48,220 nt of DNA from Bacteroidales bacterium (GTDB lineage Bacteria > Bacteroidota > Bacteroidia > Bacteroidales > UBA932), in contig JAEEVC010000021.1 in assembly GCA_016287075.1 (NCBI GenBank), positions 1-48,220 of the forward strand, given 5' to 3'. Below, in pieces: positions 29,767 to 41,171 of this stretch. The translations under genes and the position numbers were made by a program. Position 1 is the first letter of the stretch. Each line of letters opens with the position of its first letter. The notes below the pieces were generated by a model. It worked only from the letters and a program-made list of their open reading frames with translations, did no database searches and was not told the DNA's origin.

Positions 29767-31782
29767 ATGAACAAACCCTTCCGCACCCTTCTCGCCCTCG
29801 GCGCCGCCCTGACGGTCTCCGTCTCCCTCGCCGCCCAGGCCGGCCCGGATGTCGTCATCCCGGCCGTATCCTCCTACACCCTCACCTCCGGCACCTTCAC
29901 CCCCGGGGAAATCTCCCGGGACAACCCGGCCCTGAAATTCCGCATCGGTGACCGCAAGTTCCGCGACACCACCCCCGGCGCCTATACGCTGAGCATCAAG
30001 CCCAAAGGCATCACCATCCGCACGGCCGACGAACGGGGCGCCTTCTATGCCCTCGAGACGCTCCGCCAGATGGCCGACGCCGGCGACGGCGTGCTCGCCT
30101 GCTGCGAGGTCACCGACCGGCCCCGTTACCCCCACCGCAGCCTGATGTTCGACGTCGTGCGCCACTTCCGGAGCAAGGAGGCGGTCCTGCGCCAGTTGGA
30201 CGCCATGGCCATGGTGAAAATGAGCCGCATGCATTTCCACCTGACGGACAACGAAGGCTTCCGCATCCGCCTGGACTGCTGCCCGGACGTCGCGCGGAAG
30301 ACCGCCTTCGGCGATGCGCGCTCCTTCCACGACATCCTCTCGACAACCTACTCCTATACCCCCGCCGATGAGCCGGAGGGCTATGTCACAGGCACTTACT
30401 ATGACGACGGCAAGATCTGCGGCGGCTATTACTCGAAAGACGACATCCGCGAAATCCTCGCCTACGCCGCTGAGCGCCACATCGAAATCATCCCCGAAAT
30501 CGAGATGCCCGGCCACAACCGCGCCCTGCTGAGCGCCCGTCCCGAACTCTTCTGCACCGGCGACACCCACCCGCGCAACAACGTCGTCTGCGTGACCAAG
30601 GAAGAAACCTACGCCTTCTTCGAGGCCGTGCTGAAGGAAGTCGCGGAACTCTTCCCGTCCGAATACATCCACATCGGCGGCGACGAGGCCGACAAGGCCA
30701 ACTGGAAGGCCTGCGACCGCTGCCGCGAGACCATGGCCCGGGAAGGGCTTACCAGCGTCGACCAGCTCCAAAGCCGCTTCATCCGCCGCATCGAGAAGTC
30801 CCTGAACGCCATGGGGAAGAAGCTCATCGGCTGGGATGAAATCCTCGAGGGCGGCCTCTCGGAGAACGCGACGGTCATGTCCTGGCGCGGCAGCGCCGGC
30901 GGCGCCAAATCCATCGCGATGGAGCACGACGTCATCATGACGCCCAACACCTACTATTATTTCGACTACTGCCAGGACGCGCCCTACAAGGAGCCGCGCG
31001 CCTTCAACGCCTGCCTGCCCCTGCGGCACGTCTATTCCTATGATCCCGAAAAGGACATCGCAGGCATCCTGGGCGAGGCCTACACCCCCGCGCTCGCCAG
31101 GCATATCCTCGGCGTCCAGGCCAACCTGTGGACCGAATGCGTCATCACGGACCCGCACTTCGAGTACATGCTCTGGCCGCGCGCCTTCGCCGTCGCGGAA
31201 ACCGGCTGGAGCGAGGCTCCGAAGGACTACGACCGCTTCCGCAGGAACTGCGAGCGGCTCTGCGGCCGTCTGCGCGCGATGGGCATCAACAGCTTCGACC
31301 TGTCCACCGAAGTCGGCGAGCGGAAAGCCGCCCTGCCGGAAATCCCGCGCCTGACGCAGGACGCGAAAGTCTTCTACCGCTTCGGCAACGGCAGCACGCG
31401 GTCCCATGTCCCCCAGCTCGCAGACGGGCATCTCGGCGGGTGGAGCACCCGCGACACGACCCAATGGGTCTCGACCGGCAGCGGGAGGGTACAGATGATC
31501 ATGGATCTCGGAAAGGAGCAGCCGCTCCATTACATCGGCGTGGAGATGGCCGAGTACCCCCTGCGCAAGCGCTTCTTCCCCAATAAGATAGAATTCAGTG
31601 TCTCCCGGGACGGCGTGAAATACACGCCCGTTGCCATCGACATGCCCCGCTGGAGAGAAGGGCGGAAAGACTTCCAGATCGTCACGGTCGGCACCACCGT
31701 CTCCGGGGAAGCCCGCTATATCCGCATCAACATGGAGCTGGTCCGCTCCGGTGCCTACCTGAGCGAGATCATCGTGAACTGA
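29767..31782 (+). CDS. Beta-N-acetylhexosaminidase, GH20
   Basis: An exported glycosidase of 671 residues, releasing terminal GlcNAc or GalNAc from glycans by substrate-assisted catalysis. The signal peptide ends near LAAQA. The GH20b N-domain is followed by the catalytic barrel with FDVVRHF, FHLTDNEGFRI, EIEMPGH, IHIGGDEADKANW (catalytic pair Asp306-Glu307) and the WTEC/YMLWPR region. The last 140 residues resemble an F5/8 discoidin-like sugar-binding domain. It was not seen with SusC/D partners, so it may act on host or peptidoglycan-derived sugars. It is convergent with the LolA-like gene, 8 bases apart. Confidence 0.93.
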   Translation: MNKPFRTLLALGAALTVSVSLAAQAGPDVVIPAVSSYTLTSGTFTPGEISRDNPALKFRIGDRKFRDTTPGAYTLSIKPKGITIRTADERGAFYALETLRQMADAGDGVLACCEVTDRPRYPHRSLMFDVVRHFRSKEAVLRQLDAMAMVKMSRMHFHLTDNEGFRIRLDCCPDVARKTAFGDARSFHDILSTTYSYTPADEPEGYVTGTYYDDGKICGGYYSKDDIREILAYAAERHIEIIPEIEMPGHNRALLSARPELFCTGDTHPRNNVVCVTKEETYAFFEAVLKEVAELFPSEYIHIGGDEADKANWKACDRCRETMAREGLTSVDQLQSRFIRRIEKSLNAMGKKLIGWDEILEGGLSENATVMSWRGSAGGAKSIAMEHDVIMTPNTYYYFDYCQDAPYKEPRAFNACLPLRHVYSYDPEKDIAGILGEAYTPALARHILGVQANLWTECVITDPHFEYMLWPRAFAVAETGWSEAPKDYDRFRRNCERLCGRLRAMGINSFDLSTEVGERKAALPEIPRLTQDAKVFYRFGNGSTRSHVPQLADGHLGGWSTRDTTQWVSTGSGRVQMIMDLGKEQPLHYIGVEMAEYPLRKRFFPNKIEFSVSRDGVKYTPVAIDMPRWREGRKDFQIVTVGTTVSGEARYIRINMELVRSGAYLSEIIVN

Positions 31783-31790
31783 CCCCGCGG

Positions 31791-32309
31791 TCAATACCGG
31801 AATTCAACGGCATAGGCAACCCCTCCGGAGCGCTCGACGGCCATCCGGAGGGGTTGTCCGTCCTCCCCGTAGTCGGCCACGATCCGGGAGAACAGCGCTT
31901 CCCCCGGCTGCCGGGCCGTCAGGGTGACGGTTTTGACGCTGTCCTGCTCTTCGACGACGGCGTCCGCGCCATTAATCCAGGCGACCTTGACATACCGGCC
32001 GGCCAGGCAGCCCAGCACGGTGCCGCGGAGCCTGCGCATCGCAGGGACCTGCATCGTATCCACCGACAGCGTGTCGCCGGCCATGCGGTAGCTGAGCGCA
32101 TGGCCCTCGATGATGCAATAATCCCCTTCCGGGTCCGAGAAATGCACACAGAGCGTGTCGGGGGCCGAAAAGGAAAGGGTTCCTTCCCCGGAAAGCGCCA
32201 GGCTGTCGGCCTGGACCGTCTTTTTCACGGTGAAGGCACACTGCCAGCGCTGTGCGCCGGCGGGAAGGCCGGCGAACACGAGGAGGATTCCAAGCAGTAT
32301 CTTTTTCAT
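31791..32309 (-). CDS. Small exported protein, possibly LolA-like
   Basis: 172 residues from ATG 32309; the longer frame to 32480 overlaps the upstream gene and lacks a signal. A signal peptide ends near PAGAQ. The remainder (FTVKKTVQADSLALSGEGTL, APDTLCVHFSDPEGDYCIIE) follows the pattern of outer-membrane lipoprotein carrier LolA-like proteins, a curved beta sheet that begins with a sensitised 'leak-free' strand pair. Similarity is weak and the assignment rests on pattern alone. It lies 58 bases after the DUF4421 gene on the same strand. Confidence 0.5.
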   Translation of the reverse strand: MKKILLGILLVFAGLPAGAQRWQCAFTVKKTVQADSLALSGEGTLSFSAPDTLCVHFSDPEGDYCIIEGHALSYRMAGDTLSVDTMQVPAMRRLRGTVLGCLAGRYVKVAWINGADAVVEEQDSVKTVTLTARQPGEALFSRIVADYGEDGQPLRMAVERSGGVAYAVEFRY

Positions 32310-32367
32310 CGGCAATTCATTCAGTCCGGGAGCAGGTGTGCAAAGACCGTTCCCAAACGGGATGGAC

Positions 32368-33522
32368 TCAGAAGCGGACGCCGAACAGGGCCTGCCCCGA
32401 CAGGTCGTAAAAGACGCCCCGGGTCCCGATGTCCGTCCGGAGCCGCCCGCCATCCGTGAACGTTGTGTACTTGGCGCCATGGTACCCGTACCGGCTGTAG
32501 GCGAACCGGGCGGTCAGGTAGAAACGGTCCCAGGAGAAGCACAGCCCGGCGCGGACGCCCAGGACCAGGCCCGGATACCCGTTGAAGCGGACGGCCGCCT
32601 TCTCCGCGCCGTTTTCGTAAGTGAATGCCCGGATATAATTGTAGAAGGCAAGCATGGGGAGCACCGTCCCGTTCAGCGTGAGGTTGCGAAGGCCCCGTCC
32701 CGTGCGCAGGTCGTCCGGCTGCCGGTGGAAGGGCACCCAGTTGTAGGAATAGCCGGCGCCGGCGGACACCTGCTGGGTCCCGTAACGGCCCAACCCCTCC
32801 GTCATCGCCAGGAACAGGACATCGTCCTGGTTCAGGACCAGGTCTCCCTGGAGGTACTTCGCGGACACCAGCCAGGACCCGGCGGAGCGGCGCTGGAGGA
32901 CATTGCCGACATAGGCGGCCGTATAGGCGAAATGGCTGTCATTGAAGGCATAGAAGCCCTCGACGGAGAAGGTGCGCAGCTGGCCGGGCTCGTCGGAAGG
33001 GAAAACGAAGGGGTCGGACAACCCGTCGATGGCCAGGACGCCGTCGACATATTCGTTGATCCTGTAAAAGTTCAACTGCAGGCCGTAGGAGGGCCCGAAG
33101 TTGGAAAAGGAGAAATAGGTGTTTTTCCCGGGGCTTTTCGGACTCGCCTCGAAGCCGTAGGAGAGCCGGGCGCTTCCATAGGCGATGACGCCGCCCAGCT
33201 TGAAATACAGGCGCTTCTGCAGGCTGTTGTCCAGGGTGGCCCGCGTCGTGACGGCGCCGCCCGGCTGCGCATCGACCTGCGTGATGTCGCTGCGCATGTC
33301 GACACCCGTCCGGATCAGCGTGTTCTCCAGGTTGACGGACCAGGGCAGCACGGACGGCTGCACCCAGGCCGTATCCAGGCGGGGGGGCAGCGTGGTCAGC
33401 CCCCGGATGTATTTCTTGGCGACACGGACCACCCATACATCGCGCGGAGCGGACCCGTCATCCGCCACGGCCTGTCCGCACAGCAGCAGGCCCGTCAGGA
33501 CACCGATGGTCAGACGCCGCAT
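32368..33522 (-). CDS. DUF4421 family outer-membrane-type protein
   Basis: 384 residues with a signal peptide to about QAVADD. A beta-rich body includes RRSAGSWLVSAKYLQGD and repeated alternating hydrophobic/aromatic strands, ending ALFGVRF with the terminal Phe common in outer-membrane barrels. It matches the DUF4421 pattern of Bacteroidetes; function unknown. The ATG overlaps the stop of the YhhN-type gene by one base (TAATG). A longer fused frame reaching 34164 is an out-of-frame reading of that gene and was rejected. Confidence 0.72.
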   Translation of the reverse strand: MRRLTIGVLTGLLLCGQAVADDGSAPRDVWVVRVAKKYIRGLTTLPPRLDTAWVQPSVLPWSVNLENTLIRTGVDMRSDITQVDAQPGGAVTTRATLDNSLQKRLYFKLGGVIAYGSARLSYGFEASPKSPGKNTYFSFSNFGPSYGLQLNFYRINEYVDGVLAIDGLSDPFVFPSDEPGQLRTFSVEGFYAFNDSHFAYTAAYVGNVLQRRSAGSWLVSAKYLQGDLVLNQDDVLFLAMTEGLGRYGTQQVSAGAGYSYNWVPFHRQPDDLRTGRGLRNLTLNGTVLPMLAFYNYIRAFTYENGAEKAAVRFNGYPGLVLGVRAGLCFSWDRFYLTARFAYSRYGYHGAKYTTFTDGGRLRTDIGTRGVFYDLSGQALFGVRF

Positions 33523-34211
33523 TACTTCTTCAGGATCAGCCGGATACCGCCGATGGCCAGCAGCACCTGCGCCGCCAGGTAGGTCAGCATGATCACGAAG
33601 CCCCGGAGCGTGAAGGGCAGGACATCGAAGGTCTGCATCGCGATCTGGGCGTCGGAGAAGGTGAACAGGATGCCCCCGCAGAGGATGAGCCACCAGGTCG
33701 CGCCGCCGATGCGGATCACGCCCATGAGGCCACTGAACATCAGCAGCATCAGTCCCATCGCGTAGATGGACATGGGGGCGAGCAGGGCGCCGGTGATGCC
33801 GATGGCGGTGACCAGGGCGGCGACGATGAATCCCGCCACCAGGCCCGCGACCAGCCAATGCCAGCCCTTCAGGCCCTTCCAGGATTCGCCGCCGAAGAGG
33901 CAGAGATAGAACACATGCCCGGCGAGGAAGGCGGCCATGCCGCCGGCGAAGAGCGGGAAGCCACTGTGAATCAGGAGGGTATCCCCGGCAAAGCCGAACA
34001 GTTGCGCGGCCAGCAGCAGGAAGACCTTCCGGCCGTCGGCCTCCTCGAAACGGGGCGCCAGATAAGAGCACGTCGTCAGGGCGAGCAGGGGCAGGAGGGC
34101 GGGCTTCACCGTCTCCTTCAGGGTCGGGGAGACGACGCAGCCGATGAGATTCAGGACGGCGCAAAGGAGGAAAAACGCGCCGGGAAGATACCAGAGACAG
34201 GTTTTTTTCAT
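33522..34211 (-). CDS. YhhN/TMEM86-family membrane protein
   Basis: 229 residues with about eight hydrophobic segments. LFGFAGDTLLI, the FSDAQIAM segment and FVIMLTYLAAQVLLAIGG near the end are the conserved parts of the YhhN family. Eukaryotic TMEM86B is a lysoplasmalogenase, so bacterial members may act on ether lipids, but that has not been generally shown. It lies 41 bases after the large lipoprotein gene and overlaps the DUF4421 gene. Confidence 0.82.
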   Translation of the reverse strand: MKKTCLWYLPGAFFLLCAVLNLIGCVVSPTLKETVKPALLPLLALTTCSYLAPRFEEADGRKVFLLLAAQLFGFAGDTLLIHSGFPLFAGGMAAFLAGHVFYLCLFGGESWKGLKGWHWLVAGLVAGFIVAALVTAIGITGALLAPMSIYAMGLMLLMFSGLMGVIRIGGATWWLILCGGILFTFSDAQIAMQTFDVLPFTLRGFVIMLTYLAAQVLLAIGGIRLILKK

Positions 34212-34252
34212 AAACAGAGGATATTAGCGGGCCGTTTCAAAGCCATCAGCCA

Positions 34253-37200
34253 TCAATTGTTGTATTCGTCATAGCCGGCCGGTTTCTGATAATGGTAGCA
34301 GCGGGGGCTGGGTTCGCCGCTGTAATAGAAACCGTAACCGGTGTCATAGTCGAGCGTCCACCTGCCCTTTTCGCCCAGGTTCCGGTCAAATTTGTAGTAG
34401 TAACGCTGGGGATACGACACGCTGCCGCCCCGCTTCCGGACCTCGTCGATCACCGGCGGAACCAGTCCCGTCGCCGCAGGACCATAGCAGCCGATATAGA
34501 TGGTCTGCAGGCCGGACAGGCCGGTAAAGTTCCCCAGGCCCGAATAGGTGAAGGAATCCGGGGCGCTGACGGAGAGTTTTTCCAGCAGCGGACAGGCCGT
34601 CACCTCCACCGTCTTGGAGGGCTCCAGTTCCATGGCCTGCACCTGGACGTTGGTGATGGAGATGTTCGTCGCAGCGATTTTCAACTTTTCCTGCTCCAGG
34701 CTGAGTCCGCTCAGGGTGACGTTCGCGAACTCGACGGGGGTGTCCACCTCGTAGGCGCTGGGCAGATAAAAGCCGAGGCTTTTGAGGTCGGGAAGGCCGG
34801 ACGCCGTCACCGACAGGTCGGGATAGAGCAGGTTGAAATTGGCATGTTCCACGCCGGAAGGGACGATGACGTGCCCGCTGCACGCACGGGCATTGAACCA
34901 CTTCAGCCCCTGGGTGCCCGTGATCGTGGCGTTGTCCCCGAAACGGCATTCCTCGAAGTAGATCTGCTCCAGGGACGTGGACCCGGCGACGGAAAGAATG
35001 GGGAGGTCGTGGTGGTATGGCCAGCGGATGAAGATGTCCTTGAGATCGGGGCAGTTTTCCAACTTCGCTTCCGTCAGTTTGAAGGGATTCTCACCCGCCG
35101 TCAATGTATTGCCGATGCTCACGCTGGTGACCCCGGACCCGCTCAGGTCCAGCGTCTGCAGGCTGGCCAGACCCGTGGCGCTGAAATTCCCCGTATAATA
35201 CGGCGAATGCACCTCATAATGCTTGAGGCCTTTGCCTGCGGGAATCCCTCCGCCGTATTTGGGATCTTCCACGATGATGCTCGTGATGTTGGCGATCTCC
35301 TCTTCCTTGTAATCACGCTTGCAGAACAACTGCCAGAACTGTCCGTCATCCAGGGTCGAACTGACGTCCGCCCCGATATGGATGGAATCCGGATAGCGCC
35401 AGGAGGGATCCGGCGACAGGGTGATGAACAGCAGGTGACCGTCCTGATAGTCGGTGGAGAGGCGGATTCCCTCTTTTTCCATATAAAGCACTTCGGAAGG
35501 AGACACCTCGTACCAGGGGGTATCGACCCAGTTCATGGCCGTGGCGACTTTGTTCACGAAGGCAGCCACAGCCTGCGCCTGCTTTTCATTGTACGTGCGG
35601 AAGAACAGGGTCGAGTCGCCCCGGAGGACGTATTTATCGGTGCCGGGAAGGCCCATCACCATGTCCACCTGGTAGGTGACGCCCTCCTGGAACCCCACCA
35701 GGTCAACCTGGAATTCGGTGGAATCCTCCTTGGACTTGGGTTCCGTCCAGTCAACGCTGACATAACGGGAGTTTTTGTATTCGGTGTGCCATCCCCCGTC
35801 CGGATCCGCCACATATTCGTAGTCCGTCGGATCGTAGGCATGGGCATACAAGTTCCCCTTCCTGAAGACGTTGCGCTTGAGCATGCCGGTCACGGTGGCC
35901 CCGGTCGCATGCGGCTCGATCTTCATCGTGGAGGTACAGATTTCCGGCATCAGCCAGGACTCGTAGAGGGTGAAGTTCATCTCCGGCGTGGACAGGTTGA
36001 GGGCCTCGTAGAGCACTTTCCCGGCCACTTTCGCATTCATCTGCAGGGTGCCCTTGATATTGAGCGACGTATTGAAACTGATGTCGTTCAGCGGCGTGTT
36101 GTAGGCCGCGGGGTTGTTCAGGTCCAACTTGTGGGAGACGCCGGCGCGCAGGCTCACGTCCGTCCCGATGGCTACGCCGAGGATGTCGTAGAGCCGGAAC
36201 TCCAGCGCCGGGCGCAGGCCGAAACTGACGCCGCCTTCGACCTTGCTGCTGAACGTGGCCGGATTGGACCCGCTCCCCTGGGTATCGACGCCCCGCAGGA
36301 TGGGCCGCCAGTCTCCGGTCTCATAGGCGGCACCGATGCTGAAGCCCTTGTCGTAGCTGATGCTGGCCTCGACACCCACGCTGCCGTCCACCTTCATGTA
36401 GCCCTCCAGGGTGATTTTGGGAATGAACACCAGGGGACCGATCGGAATCGGGTTGAAATAGACGGTAAAGAGCGGAACGGATTGCTCCGCAGCCAGTTCA
36501 CCGATGGCGCTGATACTGGCGCCCAGGTGGATGGACGGGTCCACCAGGGCGTTCATGACCAGCACCTCCCCGTCCTGGATGATGACCTGGAAGCGCAGGC
36601 CCAGGGTCACCCGCATGGACGGGTTCAGGAGCAGTTTCAGGCTCGCTTCCAGACCGTTGTAATTGACGCCCGTCTTGTAGAGTTCCCAGGTCGTGGAAGG
36701 GATCGCGAGGCTGAACGAGGAGGAGGCCACATCCCGGGTGCGCGTGTACTGAACGGGGTTCCCGTTGCCGTCAAGGATATAGGCGACATGCGCGGCCAGG
36801 TCGATGCCCGTCTCGTCGATCTTCAGTTGCGGGAACGCTTCCTCGAGTGTGACCGGGTCATAATAGATGAACCTTCCCTCGACGGCCACAACCTTGCAGA
36901 GCAGGCCTTCCGGGAAGAAAGGGGAAGGCTGGTTGTACGCCAGGATCTGGCCGACCTCGGGCAGGGCCTCCGAAGACGTCTCGAAACGCCGGTAGGTGGT
37001 ATTGAGACCGGTAATGGACTTGACGAAATCGTCCGAAAGGAAAACCGTATTGTCCGCAAGGGTATAATCGCCCTCCGGCGCTTCACCGCCCTGGAATCCG
37101 GCCGGCACATCGGGCTCATCCGGCGTCCCGGGATTGTCCGGATTCTCCGGTTCTTCCGGCTTTTCGGCTGGGTCCCCCGGCGTCGTGGTATCGGATTCGG

Positions 37201-37270
37201 GCGTCTGGCACGCAAAGAGAAGGGCCCCCAGAAGGGTCAGGCTGGTCAGGAAACGAAGATACGGTCGCAT
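34253..37270 (-). CDS. Very large uncharacterised surface lipoprotein (1005 aa)
   Basis: The signal ends with the lipobox LFAC (Cys21). A Pro/Glu/Asp-rich tether follows (about 22-60), then a beta-rich region with many amphipathic strands (about 60-470) and a fibronectin-like stretch. From about 690 to 930 the protein is leucine-rich-repeat-like, with irregular units (LASLQTLDLSGSGVTSVSIG, LPDLKSLGFYLPS). The C-terminus is Tyr-rich (RYYYKFD, YGFYYSGEPS) and may be a separate small domain. No catalytic motif is seen. It begins 51 bases after atpG on the same strand, so it may be read from the ATP synthase transcript or from an unidentified promoter in that gap. Confidence 0.75.
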   Translation of the reverse strand: MRPYLRFLTSLTLLGALLFACQTPESDTTTPGDPAEKPEEPENPDNPGTPDEPDVPAGFQGGEAPEGDYTLADNTVFLSDDFVKSITGLNTTYRRFETSSEALPEVGQILAYNQPSPFFPEGLLCKVVAVEGRFIYYDPVTLEEAFPQLKIDETGIDLAAHVAYILDGNGNPVQYTRTRDVASSSFSLAIPSTTWELYKTGVNYNGLEASLKLLLNPSMRVTLGLRFQVIIQDGEVLVMNALVDPSIHLGASISAIGELAAEQSVPLFTVYFNPIPIGPLVFIPKITLEGYMKVDGSVGVEASISYDKGFSIGAAYETGDWRPILRGVDTQGSGSNPATFSSKVEGGVSFGLRPALEFRLYDILGVAIGTDVSLRAGVSHKLDLNNPAAYNTPLNDISFNTSLNIKGTLQMNAKVAGKVLYEALNLSTPEMNFTLYESWLMPEICTSTMKIEPHATGATVTGMLKRNVFRKGNLYAHAYDPTDYEYVADPDGGWHTEYKNSRYVSVDWTEPKSKEDSTEFQVDLVGFQEGVTYQVDMVMGLPGTDKYVLRGDSTLFFRTYNEKQAQAVAAFVNKVATAMNWVDTPWYEVSPSEVLYMEKEGIRLSTDYQDGHLLFITLSPDPSWRYPDSIHIGADVSSTLDDGQFWQLFCKRDYKEEEIANITSIIVEDPKYGGGIPAGKGLKHYEVHSPYYTGNFSATGLASLQTLDLSGSGVTSVSIGNTLTAGENPFKLTEAKLENCPDLKDIFIRWPYHHDLPILSVAGSTSLEQIYFEECRFGDNATITGTQGLKWFNARACSGHVIVPSGVEHANFNLLYPDLSVTASGLPDLKSLGFYLPSAYEVDTPVEFANVTLSGLSLEQEKLKIAATNISITNVQVQAMELEPSKTVEVTACPLLEKLSVSAPDSFTYSGLGNFTGLSGLQTIYIGCYGPAATGLVPPVIDEVRKRGGSVSYPQRYYYKFDRNLGEKGRWTLDYDTGYGFYYSGEPSPRCYHYQKPAGYDEYNN

Positions 37271-37320
37271 GGGTTTTTCGTGTTATGTCCAAATGTGGCG
37301 GAAGCGCGGTCAACGGTCCC

Positions 37321-38244
37321 CTACCGGTCGAACGAGCCGCCGACCAGGTCGAGGATTTCGGAGGTAATCTTCTGCTGGCGGCCTTTGTTGTATTCCAGCG
37401 TCAGATCGGCGAGCAGGTCTTCGCCGTTGTCGGTCGCCGTCTGCATGGCGACGGTCCGCGCCGCATGTTCGGCCGCGGAACTATCCAGAAGGAGGGTATA
37501 GATGTTGATTTTCAACACCTTCGGAAGCAGGAGACGGACCTCCTCAACGGTAGAAGGCTCCACGATATAGTCGCCGCGAAGGGCCGCGGGGCTGCCGGAT
37601 ACGGCGGTCCCGTCCGCACCGGGCAGGCCGGCGAGCGGCAGGAACGCCTCCCGGCGCACCTGCTGGGTGGCGGTGGAGACGAAATGGTTCCAGATGCATT
37701 CCACCCGGTCGAAACGGCCGTCCAGATAGCCGTCCGTCAGCTCGTCCGCCAGGGCGGCCGCCCCGTCGTAGGTGGGGCGCTCGGAGAGTTTGAGGCGGGG
37801 ATCCGACACCGGGAAGCCGACCTTCCGGACGGCGTCGGCGACCTTCCGGCCCACGGGAATGACCGTCACTTCCGCCCCGCTTTCCTCCCAGGCGCGGATG
37901 GCGGCGAAGAGCTCCCGCACGACATTGGCGTTGAAGCCGCCGCAGAGAGAGGAGTTGGAGGAAACGGCCACGAGCGCGACGCGGCGGACCGCCGGGCGCG
38001 GCGCCGTGAAGGCGTCCGCCGGGCCGGCGGAAGGCGTCAGCACCCCCCGGGCGACCTTGGCGGCATAATCCGTCATCAAGGCGGAAAGGATGCCGTGGAG
38101 CCGCTCCTCGTAGGGCGTCATCGCCTGCACGGCCTGCTGGGCCTTGCGCAGCTTGGCGGAAGCCACGAGCTTCATCGCCGAAGTGATCTTCAGCGTTCCC
38201 TTGACCGAACCGATGCGGCCCTTGATTTCCTTCAGGGAGGCCAT
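37321..38244 (-). CDS. atpG: ATP synthase F1 gamma subunit
   Basis: Central rotor stalk of F1. 307 residues, with the N-terminal helix MASLKEIKGRIGSVKGTLKI and the conserved C-terminal ASEHAARTVAMQTATDNGED followed by a LTLEYNKGRQQKITSEILD helix. The middle domain is slightly longer than in E. coli, as usual in Bacteroidetes. It is the last gene of the operon, 5 bases after atpA. Confidence 0.95.
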   Translation of the reverse strand: MASLKEIKGRIGSVKGTLKITSAMKLVASAKLRKAQQAVQAMTPYEERLHGILSALMTDYAAKVARGVLTPSAGPADAFTAPRPAVRRVALVAVSSNSSLCGGFNANVVRELFAAIRAWEESGAEVTVIPVGRKVADAVRKVGFPVSDPRLKLSERPTYDGAAALADELTDGYLDGRFDRVECIWNHFVSTATQQVRREAFLPLAGLPGADGTAVSGSPAALRGDYIVEPSTVEEVRLLLPKVLKINIYTLLLDSSAAEHAARTVAMQTATDNGEDLLADLTLEYNKGRQQKITSEILDLVGGSFDR

Positions 38245-38249
38245 ACGCG

Positions 38250-39830
<1,581 letters not shown>

Positions 39831-39831
39831 A

Positions 39832-40392
39832 CTAAACGATTCTTCTGTTGGTTTCCTGGAACTCCCGGCGGATGTCCTGCAGGGAGCGGAGGACGGACGC
39901 ATCCATCCGGTAGTCTTCCACGTCGAAAATGAAGCCGCCGATCAGGGACGGATCCGTAAGGGTCTCGATGTCAACTTCTTTCCCGGTCTTTCCGCGGACA
40001 AACGCCCGCAGCCGTTCCACCAGCGCGTCCGGCGCCGCGACAGCGGTCGTCAGGCGGGCGTAGAGCACGTTGCACGAGCGGTGATGGAGGGCGATGAAAT
40101 CATGCAGCATCAGGCGCAGGAGCGGAATGCGCCCCTTCTCGAGCACCAGGCCGAGGAAGCGTTCCAGCTCCTCCGCCATCGGCTCGTCCCCGAGCGCCGC
40201 CCTCAGGAGCGAACGCTTCTGGGCGGCCGTGACGTCCGTCGGGCTGTCGAGGGCCAGGCGCAGTTCCTGCGACTCCCCGAGCACCTGCTCCAGCCGCTTC
40301 GCCTGGGCGCTGACCCGCGCCCCGTTCCCGGTTTCGAGCACGTACTTCAGGAGCGCCTTGGCGTAGCGCGATGCGATGATTCCGTCATCCAT
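39832..40392 (-). CDS. atpH: ATP synthase F1 delta subunit
   Basis: Links F1 to the peripheral stalk. 186 residues: an N-terminal helical domain beginning [18 protein letters not shown] and a C-terminal part with [20 protein letters not shown], the usual C-terminal signature. It lies 2 bases after atpF. Confidence 0.93.
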   Translation of the reverse strand: MDDGIIASRYAKALLKYVLETGNGARVSAQAKRLEQVLGESQELRLALDSPTDVTAAQKRSLLRAALGDEPMAEELERFLGLVLEKGRIPLLRLMLHDFIALHHRSCNVLYARLTTAVAAPDALVERLRAFVRGKTGKEVDIETLTDPSLIGGFIFDVEDYRMDASVLRSLQDIRREFQETNRRIV

Positions 40393-40394
40393 AC

Positions 40395-40895
40395 TCAGTT
40401 GGCTTTTCCGACCGCCTCATCGACGAGACGGTTGAGGTAATCGGCCTGGGCCGCATCGGAGGAAAGTTCCTTGCGGACAATTTGTTCCGCCACCTCAACA
40501 GACAGGAGCGCCACCTCGCGGCGGATGTCGCGGAGGGCACTCTCGCGCTCCTCGGCGATGCGCGCCCGCGCCTCGTCGACGATCTTCTGCGCTTCCCCCC
40601 GGGCGTCCTCGCGGGCCTGCTCCAGGATCTGCTTGCGGCCTTCGGTCGCCTCGCGCAGGATCCTTGCCTGCTCGCGGCGGGTCTCCTCCAGCATCCCGGC
40701 GTGTTCCCGGGCCATCTCTTCCACCCGGGCCTCGATCTCCTTCGCCTGGCGGATCGATGTCTCGATGCGCTCCTGCCGGCCGCGCACCATCTTTGTGATG
40801 ACGGGGAAACCGAACTTCGCCAGGATGAAGAACACGATGGCGAAGATCAGCGTCATCCAGAACAGGAGGCCGAAATCAGGCGTAATGAGGGACAT
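40395..40895 (-). CDS. atpF: ATP synthase Fo b subunit
   Basis: Peripheral stalk. 166 residues. A single N-terminal membrane segment (about 9-28, LLFWMTLIFAIVFFILAKFG) is followed by a long charged helix rich in Glu, Arg and Ala that forms the coiled-coil stalk. Confidence 0.95.
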   Translation of the reverse strand: MSLITPDFGLLFWMTLIFAIVFFILAKFGFPVITKMVRGRQERIETSIRQAKEIEARVEEMAREHAGMLEETRREQARILREATEGRKQILEQAREDARGEAQKIVDEARARIAEERESALRDIRREVALLSVEVAEQIVRKELSSDAAQADYLNRLVDEAVGKAN

Positions 40896-40901
40896 GGCCG
40901 T

Positions 40902-41150
40902 TTATTTTCCGATCAGGCAGACGAGAATGGCGAACAGGCAGGCGCCTTCGACCAGGGCGCCGATGATGATGGCGGTCAGGCGGTAATGGTCCGCCCGCTC
41001 CGGCTGACGGGCGCCCGCTTCGAGGGCGGCCTTGCCGATGTTGCCGATGCCGATGGCGGCCGCGATGGCGGCGATGCCGGCGCCGAGGGCCGCGCCTGCT
41101 TTTCCGAGGGCCGCGCCTGCGGCTGCCTGAAGGATCATGAATGCTAACAT
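40902..41150 (-). CDS. atpE: ATP synthase Fo c subunit
   Basis: Ring-forming proteolipid of 82 residues with two membrane helices and the polar loop ARQPE (47-51). The ion-binding carboxylate is Glu68 in GALVEGACLF. The residues after it are Gly-Ala, not the Ser-Thr that completes known Na+ sites, so proton coupling is the likelier reading. Confidence 0.95.
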   Translation of the reverse strand: MLAFMILQAAAGAALGKAGAALGAGIAAIAAAIGIGNIGKAALEAGARQPERADHYRLTAIIIGALVEGACLFAILVCLIGK

Positions 41151-41171
41151 AATGCTATGATTTTTAAGTTG

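Noticed and set aside
32368..34164. A 598-codon frame joining the DUF4421 gene to upstream sequence
   Set aside because: The N-terminal 214 codons overlap the YhhN-type gene in another frame and look non-natural. The DUF4421 protein has its own start with a signal peptide at 33522.
34292..37501. A 1069-codon open frame on the plus strand
   Set aside because: It lies wholly antisense to the 1005-residue lipoprotein gene, which has a signal peptide and tether. Long antisense frames are expected in GC-rich coding DNA, and its translation has no recognisable features.
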